Of a stretch of 20,624 bases of DNA, positions 8,830-18,229 are shown piece by piece. Within the stretch, counting starts at the first letter, position 1. Every line of letters starts with the position of its first letter. A model generated the notes under the pieces. That model saw only the letters and a list, made by a program, of their open reading frames with translations. It was not told the DNA's origin and ran no database searches. Both the position numbers and the translations under genes were made by a program. The DNA comes from Terfezia claveryi (lineage: Eukaryota > Ascomycota > Pezizomycetes > Pezizales > Pezizaceae), in assembly GCA_015179025.1 (NCBI GenBank), contig WHUX01000531.1:1-20624 (forward strand). The letters run 5' to 3'.

Positions 8830-9313
8830 CATATGATGCAGTTATGGACGGAATGAGGGAGCATAATCCTGGTGTGCGCCAGAGGGCCACAGCGGCCGGA
8901 CATGCTGCGGCTGCCACAACCTGGAGCCAGAGGCCTTAGAGACAAGAAGCGTTGTATTTGGGGGGTGGGGAAAGAAAGATGTGGGGGTCCATTGAAGTAG
9001 TGCAAATCGTAGATTTAGTTAGGAATAAAACTAAATATATTGAATGTTAACAGGTATATAAGAGCCATTTGACGCCTCGTGTTGGATTCCAAACCTCCAC
9101 ATTCATCATTCATCTCGTTCCTCTCGTTCCTCCCATTCATCTCGTTCCGCATTCATCTCGTTCCGCATTCATCTCATTCCGCATTCATCTCATTCCTCTG
9201 CATTCATCTCGTTTGCATTTATCAGAATTGGTACCTTGCATTCTATCAGAATTGGTATCCTACATCCTATCAGAATTGGTGCCCTGTATCCTCTCAGAAT
9301 TGTGCAAAAAGTC
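8830..9313 (+). promoter_or_regulatory. Intergenic promoter with TATATAAG at 9055-9062 and a repeat-filled leader
   Basis: An AT-rich stretch ends in GGTATATAAGAGCC, a good TATA box about 255 bp before the start codon at 9314. The leader is mostly repeats: cattcatctcgttccg-like units of about 16 bp at 9100-9215, then a 24-bp unit. Confidence 0.6.
9100..9313. repeat. Leader repeats: 16-bp (cattcatctcgttccg) and 24-bp (atcagaattggt...) units
   Basis: The 16-bp family has about six copies between 9100 and 9215. The 24-bp family starts at 9221, 9245, 9269 and 9293, each opening with (a/c)tcagaattg. Both lie between the TATA box and the start codon, so they would form much of the 5' UTR. Confidence 0.93.
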
Positions 9314-10501
9314 ATGATGGGCCGCAAGTCGACTGGCAAGCATCGTGCAATAGAAGAAGAACCCTCCACTTCAGAGAGCCGCAAACGACCTGCTACGCAA
9401 GCATCCCGAGAAGCTCCCTTGATGTCAAATCAGTTAACCTTCTTGGATGAGGTATGTAGAGTGTTATACTATACAAGAATGGATATTACTAACTTCCAAC
9501 AACGAAGGATGATAATGATGAGACGAATTCAGACTCTGATACGGGAGACAGCACCTGTGTAATCGCACCAGGCCTTGGGAAAAATACGAGGGCCTTTTCC
9601 AGTATTCCAGGTCACTATCAACACATGACTAGTATTGCTCGAACGGTGGTGGAGAATTATACTTTGTACCGGAAGCCATTCCTAACCCCCGGTGAAACGC
9701 TGCTATTGTTGCAAAGTGCTTGGCATAAAGCACAAGGGAATCGATATGTTGAACGGATCAAGCCGGTTGATACCTATGTAAAGTTAGCCACTTCCACCCC
9801 TTAGCGTTGGATTATTAACTGTATACAGCTGAAAAGCATACATACGAGAACTCGTGCACATCTAGTTGCCGAGTGTCGACACACAATTATTAAGGTGTAT
9901 GGCCTTAATCACCTCTGTAAGGATGACCTAAAGATCGAGGTTGAAAAGTTATTGGACAACGATCGGTTCATATGCAGGCAAGCGACGAGAGAAGTATGCG
10001 ATTCCAGCAGTCAAATATCTGACTCTAACAACCTGACTGTCTTCTTAGGAGCTCAAAAATCGTTTCCGTGCAGAGGAGATTGTGAAAGTGATCTTCCAAA
10101 AGTATTTCTATTCCAAGAGAATGAAGGGGAATCGAGACCCCGGATTTTTGGAGAGGATAAATGGGGTTTTTATCTGCTTTGTGTCAACAGCTATGAGGCA
10201 CTGCCTGAAGATGTGGAAAACGGGGGAGTATAAAGACAATGGGTTGGAATTCAAGTACGAGACAACCTGGCGTAAGTGTACACATATCGTGGGAGTGGGC
10301 AAAAGAACTGTTGGAGTCGGATAAAAGCTAACAGAAATAGTCTCATACAACAGGCTGTGGTTAACCTGGAACGGAAACAAACCAGAAATTCAGGACCTCC
10401 TCGTTAAGAATATCAAAGCAGATCTAGCACGCCGGATTGCGGCCAATGTGAAGATCGTCGAGCTTGAATCAGAGGAGCCTCCTGAAGTAGAAGACAGCTG
10501 A
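9314..10501 (+). CDS. DUF6532-like protein, five exons, 318 aa
   Basis: Exons 9314-9451, 9508-9777, 9829-9993, 10049-10271 and 10341-10501 join into one frame with no stop before 10499-10501. Intron signals are strong: 9452-9507 (GTATGT, TACTAAC at 9487-9493), 9778-9828 (GTAAAG, TTAAC, ACAG, removing a TAG at 9802), 9994-10048 (GTATGC, CTCTAAC, TTCTTAG) and 10272-10340 (GTAAGT, GCTAAC, AATAG). The N-terminus is basic and Ser-rich (GRKSTGKHRAIEEE), perhaps nuclear, then acidic. The core reads SIHTRTRAHLVAECRH, KVIFQKYFYSKRMKGNRDPG, GVFICFVSTAMRHCLKMW, KTGEYKDNGLEFKYETTW, SYNRLWLTWN. This pattern (Ile-rich helix, VxTAxxHxLxxWxTG, distal Tyr-Leu helix) resembles fungal DUF6532, whose function is unknown. 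Start is ATG 9314 or 9317. An alternative last intron 10448-10520 would replace the C-terminus with the acidic tail ending at 10748. Family assignment is from memory. Confidence 0.75.
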
Positions 10502-10508
10502 GTTTTGA

Positions 10509-10748
10509 AGTCAACTTAAGAAAGGAGCTCAAACACTCATACGAGAGATTGGAGGTCTCAGAAAAAAGCGACTCAGAGTTGGAGGGCTATTGCGAGATTC
10601 TTCAGTAGAGCTAGCAGATCCTTTGAGTCCAGCGGTTGACAATAGCATATTGGGTGAAGAAGAGGCGGAGACGCAAGATCAGGAGAATGCGGCAGGTCAG
10701 GAGGATGCCGAAGCTGAGGAGAGCGCTGGAAGTGAGGATGAGCTTTAG
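10509..10748 (+). other. Open acidic tail-like frame, possible alternative last exon
   Basis: A Met-less frame stays open for about 80 codons, ends in TAG at 10746-10748, and has coding-like composition (ELADPLSPAVDNSILGEEEA; ending ESAGSEDEL). A candidate intron 10448-10520 (GTGAAG ... GTCAACTTAAG, 73 nt) would join it in phase to the preceding gene after ...LARRIAAN. The alternative is 3' UTR with chance openness. Confidence 0.4.
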
Positions 10749-11216
10749 CGACTAAGGGGGTCGGAATTGAGTTGCGCTCGGCAAGGTGTTTTGCATATAT
10801 TACAGGCGTGGCATTCTCTACTCTTATGTTTTTGCTATTTTCTCGCTCTCCTGTTTTCGTGCTCTCCCTTGTTTCCTTGCTGTTTTATCACTCTCCTGTT
10901 TTCATGCTCTCCCTTGTTTCCTTTTGTCGTCGGTATCTCCTGCTGTGAATTTTGTATGATATCTTTTATTTCCTATTATCGCTTTTTTTCTAGAATTATT
11001 CTGACGTAATGGTTATCGCTTTTTTTCTGGGAATATTATTTCATGGGCTGGTTGTTAGAATTAGATAGAGATTAATTTTTGAGCCTAAGTCGTGTAATGA
11101 TACCTTAGCAAACAACATAGTATATAGGAATGAAATGAAGAACAGGCTAAATGAAGAACAGATTCTGCTAGATAAAGAGATTAGAGGATGCAGTGCTACA
11201 TATGGTGAGTACAACA
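10749..11216. other. Gene-free interval with a 45-bp direct duplication
   Basis: A T/C-rich stretch contains ctctcctgttttcgtgctct and its near copy 45 bp later (starts 10846 and 10891). No coding region is supported. Confidence 0.6.
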
Positions 11217-12055
11217 GAGATGTTTGCTAAGGGGAGGATTGGGGAATGCAAGACGTTTCACAGAAAGTTGACCAGAGAGAGCACTAGTTATGTACCGTTG
11301 GTTACTCTCAGCGTCGGATAATCGGTAGTACAGAGACGTTTACTAATAGGAGGATTAGGGGATACAAGATGTTTCAAAGAAAGTTGACAAGAGATGGAAA
11401 CAGTCATGTAACGAGAGTGACGCGTAATGTTGGAGAATAGGTAGCACATAGAGGTTAGATAAGGGACGGATTAGAGTATATAAAGTATTTTATAGAAAGT
11501 TGAGCAGAGATAGTACCGTGTATATAACGTGGGTAAATAGCAACGTCTGTATATAACGTGGGTTAATAGCAACGTCGGACGATAGGTATGTGTAGAGATT
11601 AGCTAAGAGTAGGATTAGAGGGTACGAAGTATTTTATGGAAAGTCGAGCAGAGCTAGTACTGTATATGTAACGTGGGGGACTAGCAATGCCGGACAATAG
11701 GTAGTGCGTAGAGGTTAGCTAAGGGAAGGATTAGAGGGTACAAAGCATTTCATGGAAAGTCGAGTAGAGATAATACCGTATATATAACGTGGGTGACTAG
11801 CAACGTCGGACAATAGGTAGCTCGTAGAGGTTAGCTAAGGGAAGGATTAGAGGGTACAAAGCATTTCATGGAAAGTCGAGCAGAGATAGTACTGTATACG
11901 TAACGTGGGTGACTAGCAACGTCGGACAATAGGTAGCACGTAGAAGTTAACTATGAGGGGGATGAGGGAATGCAACGCTCTATGAGGGGGATGAGGGGGT
12001 GCAGAGCATTGCACGGAAACTTGACCAGGGATGCACGTAAATGGGCAGCACGGGT
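11217..12055. repeat. 116-bp satellite, about seven copies
   Basis: Copies begin with ga(g/a)(g/a)ttagctaaggg-like sequence at 11217, 11333, 11451, 11595, 11711, 11827 and 11943, so steps are 116, 118, 144, 116, 116 and 116. Each contains ttagagggtacaaagcattt-, gaaagtcgagcagagata- and tataacgtgggtgactagca-like blocks. The 144-bp step results from an internal 29-bp duplication of tatataacgtgggt(a/t)aatagcaacgtc at 11521 and 11550. The middle copies are most alike and the edge copies most diverged. Confidence 0.93.
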
Positions 12056-12359
12056 TAAGGTAGGTGTAGGATAGAGAGTTAAACGGAGAAAGAGACACAG
12101 GATGAACACAGGCAAAGAAGATCTAGAAGTAGGGGTGTGAGTAAAGAAGAGTAAAAAACGGAAGCATGGTAGATACAAAGCACTATGCAACGTATTCTAT
12201 AAATGTGCAGTGAAAAGAATTTAATTGCAAGAAGAAGGAATTCAACACGTCGCGTTAACGAAGAGACGCAAGAGAAAGGCGCGTCAGGAAGCTAGAATAT
12301 AGAGCACGTCGCTACATATACTGAGGTTTTGCAAAAGCACTTCATAGGCTCAGGAAGCA
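12056..12359. other. Gene-free interval between satellite and LTR
   Basis: A purine-rich sequence with no supported gene or repeat family. It may contain the left end of the Gypsy LTR, whose boundary could not be fixed. Confidence 0.4.
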
Positions 12360-13032
12360 CCTGACGCAGATTTCGTGTTTACTGATGTAGGAGAGCTGCT
12401 CCTGACATGACTGCGTACCAGTTGGTCCAAAGGATCCAACGTAGTGTAACGAGGGCTCTGGGGGACAAGGCGACCAAGAGGTACGCCAGGGAAGTGGCAA
12501 GGGGCAATCGCACACGTAGGAGCGCTACGTGTGTGATCTGGGGAAAGGCTAGGGTAAGACACATGTAGGAACGCTACGTGTGTGACTAGAGGAAGACTGA
12601 GACAGGGGGGGGGCAAGGGCAAGAGGCAAGAGAGGCAGAGGGCAAGGGGCACGAGATACGCGGAGGCAGTTGCCGCATGTGTCAAGGGAGGCAGCTGTAC
12701 TGCAGAGCTGTATTGTTCGAGACAAGGATGTGCACAAGGGAGGTGTACAAGCGCTGGGGGAAGCAAGGTCCTGTATTGGGTATACAAGACGTTGGATAGG
12801 GATCCAACGAGAGGGCGGAGGGACGAAGATATATATACATGATTCCAGGCCAAGGTCGTGGAAGGAATAAGCTTCTCGAGATTCCTATCTCGGAAGCTAA
12901 GATAACAATCACCCATCGACGACACCCGAACAAGCCTGTTCGAGTGTCAAATCAAGACTACAATCAACAATAACGAGAGTCAGACGGAATCCCATCTGAC
13001 TCTCAAACCCAGCTAGGAAAGGACGGTTGTGA
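12360..13032 (-). repeat. 3' LTR of the Ty3/Gypsy relic (left edge uncertain)
   Basis: On the minus strand the LTR begins TGTCACAACCGTCC at 13032, right after a purine-rich tract, as expected for a 3' LTR following pol. A TATA box (atgtatatatat, 12840-12829) lies about 190 bp in, giving a U3 of plausible size. The stretch 12510-12590 holds two copies of a word ending (c/g)ctacgtgtgtga. No matching 5' LTR is present, so the left end, where CA should fall, cannot be found by comparison; 12360 is approximate. Minus-strand open frames inside it are not called as genes. Confidence 0.6.
12870..13004. promoter_or_regulatory. Three evenly spaced inverted repeats in the LTR U3
   Basis: Hairpin-forming pairs lie at 12870-12898 (agcttctcgaga / tctcggaagct), 12921-12948 (gacacccgaaca / tgttcgagtgtc, 4-nt loop, one mismatch) and 12975-13004 (gagagtcaga / tctgactctc, perfect, 10-nt loop). 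Their centres are about 50 and 55 bp apart and all lie upstream of the LTR TATA box. Confidence 0.85.
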
Positions 13033-13394
13033 CAATAATATTCTCTGTCCTTCTTTTACATGAGTATTGATTCTTCTTCCTTCTCCTACTATCCTTTTTT
13101 AAAATACTCAAATCTCGAAATCACTAGCATTATATTCAAATTACTCAAAACTTCATATATAAAATGTAAAGGAACAAAAAAAAACTAGCATAAAGTGTCA
13201 CTTATGTATTAACATACCACGTAAGTGATCAAGACAATATAATAGAAGCATTAAAGACAACATAATACAAAGATCAAAAAAGAATAAAAAACGAGCATAA
13301 AGCATTACTTACATACTTACATCCTATGTAAGAAATCAAGACAACATGATAGAAGTTCCTTATACCTACTCTTCCAGCATATGAACATAATATT
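13033..13394. other. Gypsy 3' untranslated segment with polypurine tract and a 107-bp duplication
   Basis: On the minus strand, aaaagaaggacagagaa (about 13041-13057) just before the LTR is the likely polypurine tract priming plus-strand synthesis. An AT-rich, diverged direct duplication with period 107 is seen (agcataaag at 13187 and 13294, each followed by a cttac...gtaag pair and atcaagacaa). No gene is supported. Confidence 0.65.
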
Positions 13395-13472
13395 TTCCTA
13401 ATCTTCAGGCTCTACCATTTCCTACTTTTCCTCGTTTCTCCCTTTATTGTTATCTCCTCCCTCAACTTCCTC

Positions 13473-14600
13473 TTAATCTTCCAGTTCAATTCCATGGTAG
13501 ACAAAAAACTTCTTAACTCGATCTCTTGCATAAATCCCTTTTATCTTCATGCTATTAAGTTTTTCAAGCAAATAAGTTCCCCAATCCTCTCTCATATCCT
13601 TAATCTTATACAGGCTATTCCACTTATTCTTGAGCTTTTGAGACCATTGCTTATCAAGAGTGCTATTGCATAGATGTACCATATCCTTGATCTTCAAGTT
13701 CTGTTGTCTTTCTCGATGATTCTTATCAAAGTGAGCTTTATTTCTCCCTCAACTTTCTCCAATTTTCTTTCTTGCTTCCTCTATATCTTCTTTCCTTCTT
13801 TCCAGTTGCCTCACTCTTGCAGCCAAAAGCTCTTCCCTACTTTTTACCTTATCCTAATTAATAGTAGCCCAGCTCTTTGCAGAAAGTTCAACTAGGAGTA
13901 TACAATCTTGTCTGAACACAAGTTTAAATGGTGTATACCCAGTTGAAGTCCTAATCATAACTCTATCCGCCCATAGAACAAATAGTAGGTTCATTACCCA
14001 TCTTGACCCCATTTTTGCCAATCCATCCACAATTTGTTGGTGGCCCCTCTTAACAATACCATTTAACTGTGGATGGTATAAAGTGATATAGACGTTTTTT
14101 ATTCTATATCTTTCAATAAGCAGCTTAGTTATTTTCTGATTTTTGGGGCCATTATCATAGATTATTTGCCCAGAAATACTGAATCTAACTATCCATTTGT
14201 GGACAAAAGCTACTATACTCTTCGAATCCACTTTCCTCAATACCTTTCCTTCAACCCATCCAGCTAGGTAGTGTCTCATTGCCACAATTCTTGTCATTCC
14301 TTCATTTGCTGGCATATGTATCATATCCAATTTGACCTTCAACCATAATGAGGTTTCTAGGGTAGGATGCAATTCCTTAATCTAAATTTTTTTTGGTACT
14401 GCTGATAGCTTCGAATCTACTTTTCAACGTCTCTATACAATCCTTTCTACCAGTATCATAAGGCTACCTTCTCATATGTCCCCTTCCATCCTCTATATTC
14501 ATATTCTTCATAAAGTTTATGCAAGATCCCTTTCTGCTTGTTTTCTTTCCACATGACCCTTCTTGGAGGCAAGTTTTGCTGTATCCTTCGAAATAGAAAT
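13473..14600 (-). pseudogene. Gypsy integrase with catalytic Glu replaced by Lys
   Basis: The core reads LWLKVKLDMIHMP (first Asp 14325-14327), QIIYDNGPKN (second Asp 14154-14156) and YHPQLNGIVKRGHQQ. In this lineage the last motif is normally NG-I/V-VERGHQ, so the third acidic residue of the D-D-E triad is Lys (codon 14049-14051, AAG). On the plus strand this is CTC to CTT before an A, a CpA-to-TpA change. The C-terminal domain continues past a stop at about 13854, through RQLERRKEDIEEARKKIE and KIKDMVHLCNSTLDKQWSQK to GIYARDRVKKFF near 13500. The integrase joined cDNA to the chromosome and is inactive. Confidence 0.85.
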
Positions 14601-14629
14601 CCCCCTTGAATCAAAAACTTTAAGACGTT

Positions 14630-15440
14630 CTATCTTAAGGAGTCAAACTGCTTATCCATCATTGTTTCTGGCATTTCAAGATCCTGCAAAAACTTCCAAA
14701 TCTTCCTTACTTCTTCTGGTATTTCTCTTTCTTCTTCTTTGTCCTCAATAAGTTCAACTTTTTCAAACTCATTCACTGCTAATTCCATATCCATCTCCTC
14801 CTCTAACTCTTCCTTATCTGACATCTCAGAGTCTTCTTCTGATTGTATTCTTCTGGACAATGCATCCGGTCCCTTGTGTCTGCTACTGGGTACATGCTTG
14901 ATTTCAAAGGTAAATAACTTAGTCCATGCCAACCATCAATTAACTACAGATCCTAGCAGGTCTGAAGCTAGTTGGTTTAGTTGATGAATAAGCATCCTTG
15001 TATCAATTTCAACCAAAAACCTGACTCTATACAAGTACATGCAGAACTTTTTTATTGCCTTAAGGAGACCCCAACATTCCAACTTTCCAGAATCATACTT
15101 TTTCTTAGCAGCGGTCCACATTCCTGATTCATATTGAGCTGGATGTCTTTTTCCAGTTTCCAGTTCTTCCTACTGCAAAATCGTCCCCCATCCGGCTAAA
15201 GACAAATTGACTGATAGCACAATTCTCCCTTTCGAGTCATAATCAATTGACTTTAGCCCAGGCGCACTAACCAAAATCTCCTTCAACTGATCTATTGCTC
15301 GTTGCTGATCACCCATCCACTCAAATTCTATATTCTTTTTCCCCAGGTGAAAAAGTGGTTCCGCAATCATCGAGAAATCCTTAATCCAAATTCTGTAATA
15401 GACACATAGTCCCAAAAATGCATGCATATTGGTAAGATCC
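14630..15440 (-). pseudogene. Gypsy RNase H and tether
   Basis: The stretch IVLSVNLSLAGWGTILQ corresponds to the RNase H start, normally ...V-D-A-S-x-x-GWG. The first catalytic Asp is Asn (codon 15206-15208). After a TAG (15170-15172) come GKRHPAQYESGMW, LECWGLLKAIKKFCMYLY and FLVEIDTRMLIHQLNQ. A TGA (14936-14938) follows, then WLAWTKLFTFEIKHVPSSRH and KGPDALSRR, the typical end of the domain. An acidic tether (EEDSEMSDKEELEEEMDMEL) leads to the integrase. RNase H would degrade the RNA template. Confidence 0.82.
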
Positions 15441-16680
15441 ATACATGAGGGCCAACTAGTAATTCTTCAGGTCTTCGTCTCTTTCGATATTATTCCATTC
15501 ATCCTACACACATAAGACATGACCTTCAACTATTCCATTAGAAACCCGCTCCTAAACCCAGAAATTGTTCCTCCAGCTCATTCTATATCTACTAGCATCT
15601 TATCAATAGATATAATGGCATCTAGAACAAATTTTCTGATACCTGGCGCTATTTTAATCAGCTTTCCATTCTCATCCAAAAACAAGCCTCTAGTTTGTAG
15701 CTTAATTCCAATGTCATTAATAAATGGCTTGCTTCTCTTAGCAGTTATCTGGTCCTTCAAAATCTTCTTCATTATCCTATCAAATACCTACACTCCATTC
15801 GTATATCCTTGTGGTAGGGTAGTTATTCTAAGAAGTCCTAGTGGAGTTTGAAATGCTAATATATCTCGGCTAACCTCCACTAGCTCACATTGATTATACT
15901 CAGAAAACAAGTTAAGCAGGGATAGCAATAGAAATCTAGCGAAGTCCTTGCTATATTCTTCTGCAGATAGAGGTAAGCTTGCATCCTTAATAGTTACTGT
16001 ATTCAATCTTTGAGCTGTATTGATAAGTTGATATCCCTTATCTTTTTTTTTTACCAGGAACTAGGGATTACAGTATGGACCACAATATCTTTCCAAAGAC
16101 TCAGATTCAAGCTTCTTCTTCATGATATCAATAACCTCTTTTTCTAGTACTTTCGGGACTCAAAAATTAGCAGCTTGCTATGGTACATGTTTGATAGTAG
16201 GAATCCTATAGGGTGGTTCAACTTCAGACTTGAAAACCCCTTTCTCCATAAAATCAAAAGCAATTCCTGCTTCCCTGCTAAACAAAACTTCCATAAGAAC
16301 ATCCCGTTCTTCAGCAGTGATTGTTTCTCCAATCTTTAACTTGGTAATTCTTTCCGGAGTAAGCCTTTCCCCTCTTTGTGAAGAAGAAAACTTAAGGATA
16401 GTCTATGGGTATTTGTTTTCAAGCGACAGATATCCTATAAGATGTTCCTTCCAATTCTCTAACCCTTCAGGTTTCAATCCCCCTTTATGCAGAATATTAG
16501 CAGGACGAATTTTTTCTTGCTTTCTCTTATATAGGGTCCATCCTTCTACCTTTTTAAGCAAATCTGACACTCGTGTAAAGCTCTTTACACAAATGTCATC
16601 TTTTCCTTCCATAATCTTTAGTGGCTTCTCTTTTTCTATCTTTAAGCTAAAAACATCCCCGTTTTCATCAACTTGAACTT
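15440..16680 (-). pseudogene. Gypsy reverse transcriptase
   Basis: The minus-strand frames give VPKVLEKEVIDIMKKKLES, GPYCNP-stop-FLVKKKDKGY, LSLLNLFSEYNQCELVEVSR, LAFQTPLGLLRITTLPQGY and PFINDIGIK. The catalytic (F/Y)xDD motif reads I-N-D at 15713-15718, so the first catalytic Asp is Asn (GAT to AAT). Stops include TAG at 15788-15790, after TNGV. The frame then continues through FVLDAIISIDKMLVDIE to AFLGLCVYYRIWIKDF, the thumb and connection region. It copied the element's RNA into DNA and is clearly dead. Confidence 0.85.
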
Positions 16681-16689
16681 CCTCCTATA

Positions 16690-17170
16690 CCTTATATCCT
16701 AGGTTACTAGACTTAACATCTGAATCCTTAGGAGTATCGTTAACTTGTCCATTAATCTTCAGACAAGCCTTCATCTATCTGGCTTTGCTTGGATTTTATT
16801 CATGATAAGATAGAACTGAGTAGAATGTCACTGCATTTCCTTTTTTATCATATATCATAGTATAACAACTCCTATCGTCTCTATTGTCATGCTTTACCCT
16901 AACTATCCTCTCCCAAGGCCTTTCTAAGATTATGTCCTGCAATAAGTTTTCCATAATAAAAGATCAACATTTGGTTGATATCCTTCCAATCCTTACCTTA
17001 ACATCATGATAAATTCCATATGCTTTCGTCCTTTAATTGTTTGCTACTCTAACAGACTAATCCACAGCCAAATCAATAGGTTATTCTAACTTCTCGAAGA
17101 CATCTTTGCTCATAAAACACAACTCCACTCTCGAATCTAACAGCATCTCATACTCCATCTCTTCAACTCT
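16690..17170 (-). pseudogene. Gypsy protease region
   Basis: The minus strand reads EYEMLLDSRVELCFMSKDVF around the retropepsin active site (codons 17129-17140). The usual catalytic Asp-Ser-Gly/Thr-Gly is Asp-Ser-Arg here. Downstream, PIDLAVD, RTKAYGIYHDVKVRIGRI and LERPWERIVRVKHDNRDD match the remembered pattern of this Gypsy lineage (normally LGRPWER). Several stops interrupt it. The protease would have matured the polyprotein and is inactive here. Confidence 0.72.
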
Positions 17171-17690
17171 ACTATTGTACTTAGGGGAAGCAGACGCATA
17201 TAGCTTCCTAAGTGCCTCTTTCTAACCAATAGTGAATGCCATAGCATCTGGTTTGTCTGCTTTTTCCTTAATCAGTAGAATTCTCTTAATGCCAAACTAT
17301 TGTTGAATTAGTTCTAGCAAAATCAATAGAAGCTCTCAAATAGTTACTCCTGGTATAGGTACATCTAGAGTTCTTTTACTAAGATCTTTAATATCTACTT
17401 CTTCTCTCAGGATAGCCCATAGTTTATCGTGAGATTGTCTAGGTTGCTACAAATCAACCTTGCTTTAATCCTTCTGTCCATACTTCAGGATTCTCGGAGG
17501 TATGGAAGGGTGCAAAGGTTGTTTCAATTTTTAATTGCTTTCACCAACATCCTTAATATCTCTCATTTTTTTCTCCTCAATTAATGCTTCTTTTGATGCT
17601 TTAAAGACCACCAGTTCATTATTGATTCTTTCCTCAATAATATTATAATCAACACCTTCCTGATTTTCCATAAAAATATACTGCGCTTAG

Positions 17691-18229
17691 TGTGCGCCAT
17701 GGGGCGAGTAAAACTCGCCTCGCTCGCCAAGACTCGCCTCGGCCAGTGAGTTTTCATCTCCTCCACAACTCGCCGAGTCGACTTTTTCCAACATCAACTC
17801 GAGTCGCGATTAATCGGTGATCTACAGATTACTCGCCAAGATTCAAGGCTAGCCTACTTTATACTGGGGCCTCTGCCCCAGGCGCGGTATACGCCACGGC
17901 GCCTTAAGTATATGGTTGCATGCGCGCGGGTGAGACCTTGGGTTTCTATGAAGAGAAGCGTCTTTACCCTCCCTACAACTGAGGCCAGCTACATGGAATG
18001 AAGTAAACCAATGATCCAGGACGCATGCATGCATAAGTATAATAAATGTCTATTGTATTTCTAAATGTTTATGTACATGGGAGCTAATGCTACAAGAGAC
18101 AGATATATAATTAAACGGACCTGTCCAACCTTGCCATGTGCCTAGCGAACTCGAGGCCAAGAGCCTGGCCCCTATGTTGGTTTGCGAATGAAAGTGGTGG
18201 GAGTACAGCTTAGACTAGGCTGTTGCAGA
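17691..18229. other. GC-rich segment with recurring ctcgcc/cgagt words, then plain flank
   Basis: At the right end of the Gypsy relic the composition changes sharply. 17700-17850 has many actcgcc and cgagt words (gactcgcctcgg; actcgccgagtcgac; ctcgagtcgcg), and 17868-17905 contains gggcctctgccccaggcgc and ggtatacgccacggcgcc. It may be the remnant of another element or the insertion junction. 17900-18229 shows no recognisable feature. Confidence 0.4.

Larger units (their letters stand above)
13395..17690 (-). mobile_element. Ty3/Gypsy retrotransposon internal region, dead, 5' truncated
   Basis: Domain order on the minus strand is protease, reverse transcriptase, RNase H, integrase, then the 3' LTR, which is the Ty3/Gypsy order. 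Many stops interrupt it, and the recognisable ones fit C-to-T or G-to-A changes: TAG for CAG (15170-15172, 15788-15790), TGA for CGA (14936-14938), TAG for TGG in NPWFL. Coding traces to the right of the protease (17180-17690) are probably the gag-protease linker. Beyond about 17690 nothing resembles gag or the LTR, so the 5' end is missing or replaced. The element is AT-richer than its surroundings. Confidence 0.88.

Noticed and set aside
12350..12933. Minus-strand open frames of up to 191 codons
   Set aside because: They lie across the R/U5 side of the Gypsy LTR, have Leu/Pro/Ser-rich composition and no recognisable domain.
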